The translations under genes and the position numbers were made by a program. A stretch of DNA of 64,000 nt from Sedimentibacter hydroxybenzoicus DSM 7310 (GTDB taxonomy: Bacteria > Bacillota > Clostridia > Tissierellales > Sedimentibacteraceae), in NCBI RefSeq assembly GCF_013403245.1, contig NZ_JACBNQ010000002.1:248001-312000 (forward strand). Reading direction: 5' to 3'. This document shows positions 61,008-64,000 of the stretch, piece after piece. Under the pieces are notes generated by a model. It was not told where the DNA came from, searched no databases, and was given only the letters and a program-made list of their open reading frames with translations. Numbering within the stretch: the stretch's first letter is position 1; each line of letters opens with the position of its first letter.

Positions 61008-61763
61008 TTAAGCCAATAATGATGCGCCTATAGCACCGGCATACCTTGCCAACTGATTAGTTACAACAGGCTTTTTTAGCTTCTGGCTAAGCTTTCTGCA
61101 CATATATTCACTGTCACAAAAACCGCCTGTGAGAAAGTAGGATTCGCTTCTGGAATTATGCTTTCCGCAAAGATTCACTACCTTATTGGCTATTGAGCTG
61201 ACTACACCGCAGGCAATATCATTTTTAGAACAGCCCTTACCAATCAGGCTTATAACCTCTGATTCGGCAAAGACAGTACATATGGAGCTTATTGAGATTT
61301 CTTCGCCCTGTTCAGCAAGGTTAAAAATTTCAGAGAGAGATACTCCAAGTGTATTTGCCATAATTTCCAAAAACCTGCCCGTGCCTGCCGAACATTTGTC
61401 GTTCATTAAAAAGTTGGAGACAACACCATTTTCAATAGATATAATTTTTGTATCCTGCCCGCCTATATCAATGATTGCACAATCCCCTCCGTTTAAAAAA
61501 AGAGCTCCCTTTCCGTGACATGTAATTTCCGTTATAACCTTGTTTGCATAAGGAACCGAAACTCTGCCGTATCCGGTAGCAGTTATATTTGAATTTTCAG
61601 TATTAACTCCTCTTTCATTCATCCAGTTAAGTACCATGTCTGCTGTTTCCTTGCTGCTCCAACCTGTAGGCATCAATAATTTATGAATAATTTCTTTTTT
61701 ATCCTCCGACATTATCACTGCCTTTGCAGCAGTAGATCCAATGTCGATTCCAACATTATACAC
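61008..61763 (-). CDS. HgdC/BadF-type ATP-dependent activase
   Basis: 251 residues, ASKHA ATPase fold: VGIDIGSTAAKAVIM, IIDIGGQDTKII and FLTGGFCDSEYM are the ATP-binding blocks. C124 (KCSAGTGRFLE) and C162 (ICTVFAESE) each supply half the ligands of a 4Fe-4S cluster shared by the homodimer. It passes electrons, driven by ATP, to the double-cubane or dehydratase component encoded just downstream. AACGGAGGTTATG: the SD GGAGG precedes the start. Confidence 0.93.
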   Translation of the reverse strand: MYNVGIDIGSTAAKAVIMSEDKKEIIHKLLMPTGWSSKETADMVLNWMNERGVNTENSNITATGYGRVSVPYANKVITEITCHGKGALFLNGGDCAIIDIGGQDTKIISIENGVVSNFLMNDKCSAGTGRFLEIMANTLGVSLSEIFNLAEQGEEISISSICTVFAESEVISLIGKGCSKNDIACGVVSSIANKVVNLCGKHNSRSESYFLTGGFCDSEYMCRKLSQKLKKPVVTNQLARYAGAIGASLLA

Positions 61764-61781
61764 TCATAACCTCCGTAGTTT

Positions 61782-61803
61782 TACCTCGCCATAGGCGGGG
61801 TTC
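61782..61803 (-). terminator. GC-rich hairpin between mtnN and the activase cluster
   Basis: CCTCGCC-ATA-GGCGGGG: 7 pairs in an AT-rich region, between mtnN (transcribed before it) and the activase. No T run, so terminator activity is uncertain. Confidence 0.4.
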
Positions 61804-61806
61804 AAG

Positions 61807-62499
61807 TTATATACATTTTAAAAACTCATTGATAAGCTGTGTTGATTTTTTTGCTGCGATTTGCGTAAACGTAGGAAAATCCATATGTGCCGAGCCGTCA
61901 GCCTTATCGGACATAGCTCGTACTATACAAAAATCAACATTGTTGATGTAGCATACCTGACCGATTGCCGCACCTTCCATTTCAGCACACAGTGCATCAA
62001 AATTACCAACTATAAAATCCTTTTTTTCACCGCTGCAAATAAATTGGTCTCCGGAAGCGATGGTTCCCACAACTACGTTGGTTCCTTCGATTGTATCCGC
62101 AGCTTCTTTGATTTTCTGAACCAGCTCTTTAGGGCAAGGTATTTTAACTAAATTAATACCTGATATAAGTCCCATAGGATCACCGAATGCCGACGTGTCA
62201 AAATCATGCTGCACCACATTATCGGATATAACAATGTCGGCAATATCCAAATCAGCGTTCAGGCTTCCGGCTACACCCGTGTTTATAATTGCATCCGGAG
62301 CATATTTTAATATCATTGTTTGAGTGCAAATGCCTGAATGAACCTTTCCCACTCCGCATCTTGCAACGATAACATTCTTACCCTGCAGCGTTCCGCTGTA
62401 AAAGGTAATACTGCTTATTGTTTCTTCTTTTATATTTTCCATGTTTTCGATAAGTTCCTGAACCTCTACTTCCATGGCTCCAAGTATACCTATTTTCAT
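61807..62499 (-). CDS. mtnN: 5'-methylthioadenosine/S-adenosylhomocysteine nucleosidase
   Basis: About 230 residues. MKIGILGAMEVEVQEL, GVAGSLNADLDIADIVISDNV, GDQFICSG, AEMEGAA (ribose-binding Glu) and RAMSDKAD (catalytic Asp) are all present. Cleaves MTA, SAH and 5'-deoxyadenosine, the by-products of SAM-dependent reactions. It fits a genome with many radical SAM enzymes, including the four at 3.8-9.3 kb. GAGAGGG is before the ATG; a longer start at 62520 has none. Confidence 0.95.
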   Translation of the reverse strand: MKIGILGAMEVEVQELIENMENIKEETISSITFYSGTLQGKNVIVARCGVGKVHSGICTQTMILKYAPDAIINTGVAGSLNADLDIADIVISDNVVQHDFDTSAFGDPMGLISGINLVKIPCPKELVQKIKEAADTIEGTNVVVGTIASGDQFICSGEKKDFIVGNFDALCAEMEGAAIGQVCYINNVDFCIVRAMSDKADGSAHMDFPTFTQIAAKKSTQLINEFLKCI

Positions 62500-62624
62500 T
62501 GTTTCCCTCTCTTTAATCATTCTGGTATTATTTTATTATATGAAAATATAAAAGTCAAATATAAGTACTATTCATAAATATTTTGTGTTAAAATAAATAT
62601 CATGTTAATAATAAGGATGATACT

Positions 62625-62867
62625 ATGCATTATATATATATCGTGGAATGCAGTGACGGATCATTGTATACGGGGTATACAACTGATCTGAACAGAAGAA
62701 TGAAGGAACATAACAGCAATACGGGAGCAAAATACACAAGAGGCAGAACTCCGGTTTCTTTAATGTATTTTGAAGAGTTCAGCAACAGGAGTGATGCAGC
62801 TAAAAGAGAGTGCGATATTAAGAAATTAAAAAGAGAAAAAAAGTTGTTATTAATAAATAAAAAGTAA
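62625..62867 (+). CDS. GIY-YIG nuclease-like protein (UPF0213/YazA)
   Basis: 80 residues, one GIY-YIG domain. MHYIYIVECSDGSLYTGYTTDLNRRMKEHN holds the YIV...YTG core, the catalytic Arg and the His/Asn; KYTRGRTPVSLMYFEEF and REKKLLL are the family's end. Stand-alone YazA-type proteins of unknown physiological role, perhaps DNA repair. Divergent from mtnN with a shared promoter region of about 125 bases. TAAGGATGA precedes the ATG. Confidence 0.92.
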   Translation: MHYIYIVECSDGSLYTGYTTDLNRRMKEHNSNTGAKYTRGRTPVSLMYFEEFSNRSDAAKRECDIKKLKREKKLLLINKK

Positions 62868-62939
62868 AATATGAATTGTATAGCATGTCAAATTTTGCTA
62901 TAATTAGTTAAAGAAAATTTAAGCGAAGGGAGAATCTGT

Positions 62940-63764
62940 ATGAAAGATAATTTAATAGTTGACAGTTGTGTTGACTTTAACGAAGATACCCAGGACATCG
63001 GCAGAGTACCGTTCAGAATTCTAATAGATGAGGAAGAAATAATTGACGAAAATTTAAATATACATAATCTTATAGCGAAAATGAAAAATACAAAGAATCA
63101 GATAAAAACAGCGTGTGCTCCTCCTGAGGACTTTATCAACAAATGGAAGGAGCATAAAAATAATTTTGTGGTAACCATATCCAGTCAATTAAGCGGTTCC
63201 TACAACAGTGCAATGGTAGCTGTCGAAAGCTTTAAGGAGAAATTTCCAAACAGCTTTGTACACATTTTTGATTCAAAGACTGCGGCAACAGGAGAAACAT
63301 TAATTGCCATGAAGGTAAAGCAATTAATAGAAGAAAACTTTAATGCTGCGGAAATTATTGAGCAAACAAACAAGTATATTTCCAAGGTGAGAACAATTTT
63401 TATACTTGAATCTTTAGATAATTTAGCTAAGAACGGAAGAATTTCGAACCTTAAGGCGATACTCGGAAGTATGCTTCACATTGTTCCCATTATGGGGGAA
63501 GACGGCGAAGGAAGAATAGAATTAAAAGAAAGTGTCAGAGGCAAGAAGAGGGCATTTGCGAGATTAGTCGATATGATTGCCGAATACAATGTGGATTTTG
63601 AAAACACTGTATTGGGCATTACACATGTGAATTGTCTTGAAAAAGCAGAAAAGCTTCGTGATGATATAAAGGCAAAATATCCGTTTAAGGATATTAAAAT
63701 ATTTAATTCATCAGGGTTAAGTACTGTTTATGCTGATGATGGTGGGATTGTTATAGCATTTTAA
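62940..63764 (+). CDS. DegV-family fatty-acid-binding protein
   Basis: 274 residues. LIVDSCVDFNEDT at the start, TISSQLSGSYNSA (serine-rich fatty-acid site), DSKTAATGETLIAMKV and LDNLAKNGRISNLKAILGSMLHIVPIM are DegV hallmarks. These proteins bind fatty acids and, as FakB, present them to FakA kinase; FakA is not in the window. GAAGGGAG precedes the ATG. Confidence 0.92.
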   Translation: MKDNLIVDSCVDFNEDTQDIGRVPFRILIDEEEIIDENLNIHNLIAKMKNTKNQIKTACAPPEDFINKWKEHKNNFVVTISSQLSGSYNSAMVAVESFKEKFPNSFVHIFDSKTAATGETLIAMKVKQLIEENFNAAEIIEQTNKYISKVRTIFILESLDNLAKNGRISNLKAILGSMLHIVPIMGEDGEGRIELKESVRGKKRAFARLVDMIAEYNVDFENTVLGITHVNCLEKAEKLRDDIKAKYPFKDIKIFNSSGLSTVYADDGGIVIAF

Positions 63765-63840
63765 TGTTTAGAAAATTAATTGTTACTTTTACATAATAAG
63801 TGGGTATAAAAGCTATAATAAATGAATACGGAGGGAATAC

Positions 63841-64000
63841 ATGGAATACAAAGACATTATTTCAAGAATCAAATCAGTAAGAAATTATAAAGAAGATACT
63901 GTAAGTCCGGAAATATTAGAGCAGCTAAAAGCTGATTTTGAAAAAGGGAAAAGATTAATAGATGACATACAGCTTGAAGTTATGCTAAAAAATAAGGATG
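63841..64000 (+). CDS. Start of a gene like nitroreductases (cut by window edge)
   Basis: Starts ATG after ACGGAGGGAA and reads MEYKDIISRIKSVRNYKED, then SPEILEQLKADFEKGKRLI, to the end of the window, so only 53 codons are seen. The opening resembles nitroreductase/FMN-dependent proteins (IxxRxSVRxY). It may therefore be a second nitroreductase-type gene, in addition to the one at 19234. Family is a weak call because the flavin-site residues further on are not visible. Confidence 0.6.
   Translation, partial: MEYKDIISRIKSVRNYKEDTVSPEILEQLKADFEKGKRLIDDIQLEVMLKNKD

Noticed and set aside
61790-61812. tRNA T-loop-like GGTTCAAGTT
   Set aside because: No acceptor stem or cloverleaf around it; part of a short GC hairpin. 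No tRNA or T-box was found anywhere in the window.
1-64000. CRISPR array, prophage or integrative element
   Set aside because: No regularly spaced direct repeats, no integrase, capsid or transposase genes were seen.

Overview
The window is AT-rich, densely coded chromosomal DNA of an anaerobic, spore-forming low-GC Firmicute (Clostridia). The evidence is an SpmB fragment, YyaC, a SPOCS/LysM coat-type protein, the gdpP-rplI-dnaB block, oxygen-sensitive double-cubane/2-hydroxyacyl-CoA dehydratase-type proteins, several radical SAM enzymes and AGGAGG ribosome binding sites. A Sedimentibacter/Tissierellales-type host is a guess from gene content only. I saw no rRNA, tRNA, CRISPR array, prophage or transposase.

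Layout. 0-2.6 kb: spmB end, lysA and dapF (lysine/meso-DAP). 2.6-12.7 kb, minus strand: a DMT transporter, then the standout locus. A tightly packed operon reads, in order of transcription: CDGSH iron-sulfur protein, two acyltransferase-like proteins, a SAM methyltransferase, four B12-binding radical SAM enzymes, and a 27-residue basic peptide ORF ending in Cys. 12.9-27.3 kb: housekeeping and accessory genes (two paralogous quinone oxidoreductases, BI-1 protein, a decayed AbiE toxin-antitoxin, homoserine dehydrogenase, MBL hydrolase, rhodanese lipoprotein, nitroreductase, PatB-type C-S lyase, methylglyoxal synthase, DUF2975/HTH/DUF4173 membrane operon). 27.5-33.2 kb: hflKC and a TPP-riboswitch-controlled pyrimidine/thiamine-precursor ABC transporter. 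33.4-44.9 kb: arginase, metA and metY (SAM-I riboswitch), HD protein, YczE, DUF975, YyaC, a CtpA-type protease, and a cysteine-desulfidase-like gene facing its probable sigma-54 activator. 45-53.4 kb: yybS-gdpP-rplI-dnaB, SPOCS/LysM protein, pyrG. 53.4-64 kb: O-antigen-ligase-like protein, DMT transporter, cardiolipin synthase, lipid kinase, a DUF3343/double-cubane/activase cluster, mtnN, GIY-YIG protein, DegV, and the start of a further gene.

Sulfur and one-carbon metabolism recurs. hom, metA and metY build methionine under SAM control. The desulfidase and PatB-like lyase degrade cysteine or cystathionine. mtnN clears SAH, MTA and 5'-deoxyadenosine, the last being the by-product of radical SAM enzymes such as the four in the 3.8-9.3 kb operon.

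Almost every convergent gap holds a palindromic repeat. Two families are visible: a GTCATNCTGAG/GGATCTC inverted repeat (at least six places), and a ~152-bp non-coding element with terminal inverted repeats (two full copies and one collapsed copy). Each full copy of the second family sits between two copies of a terminator hairpin.
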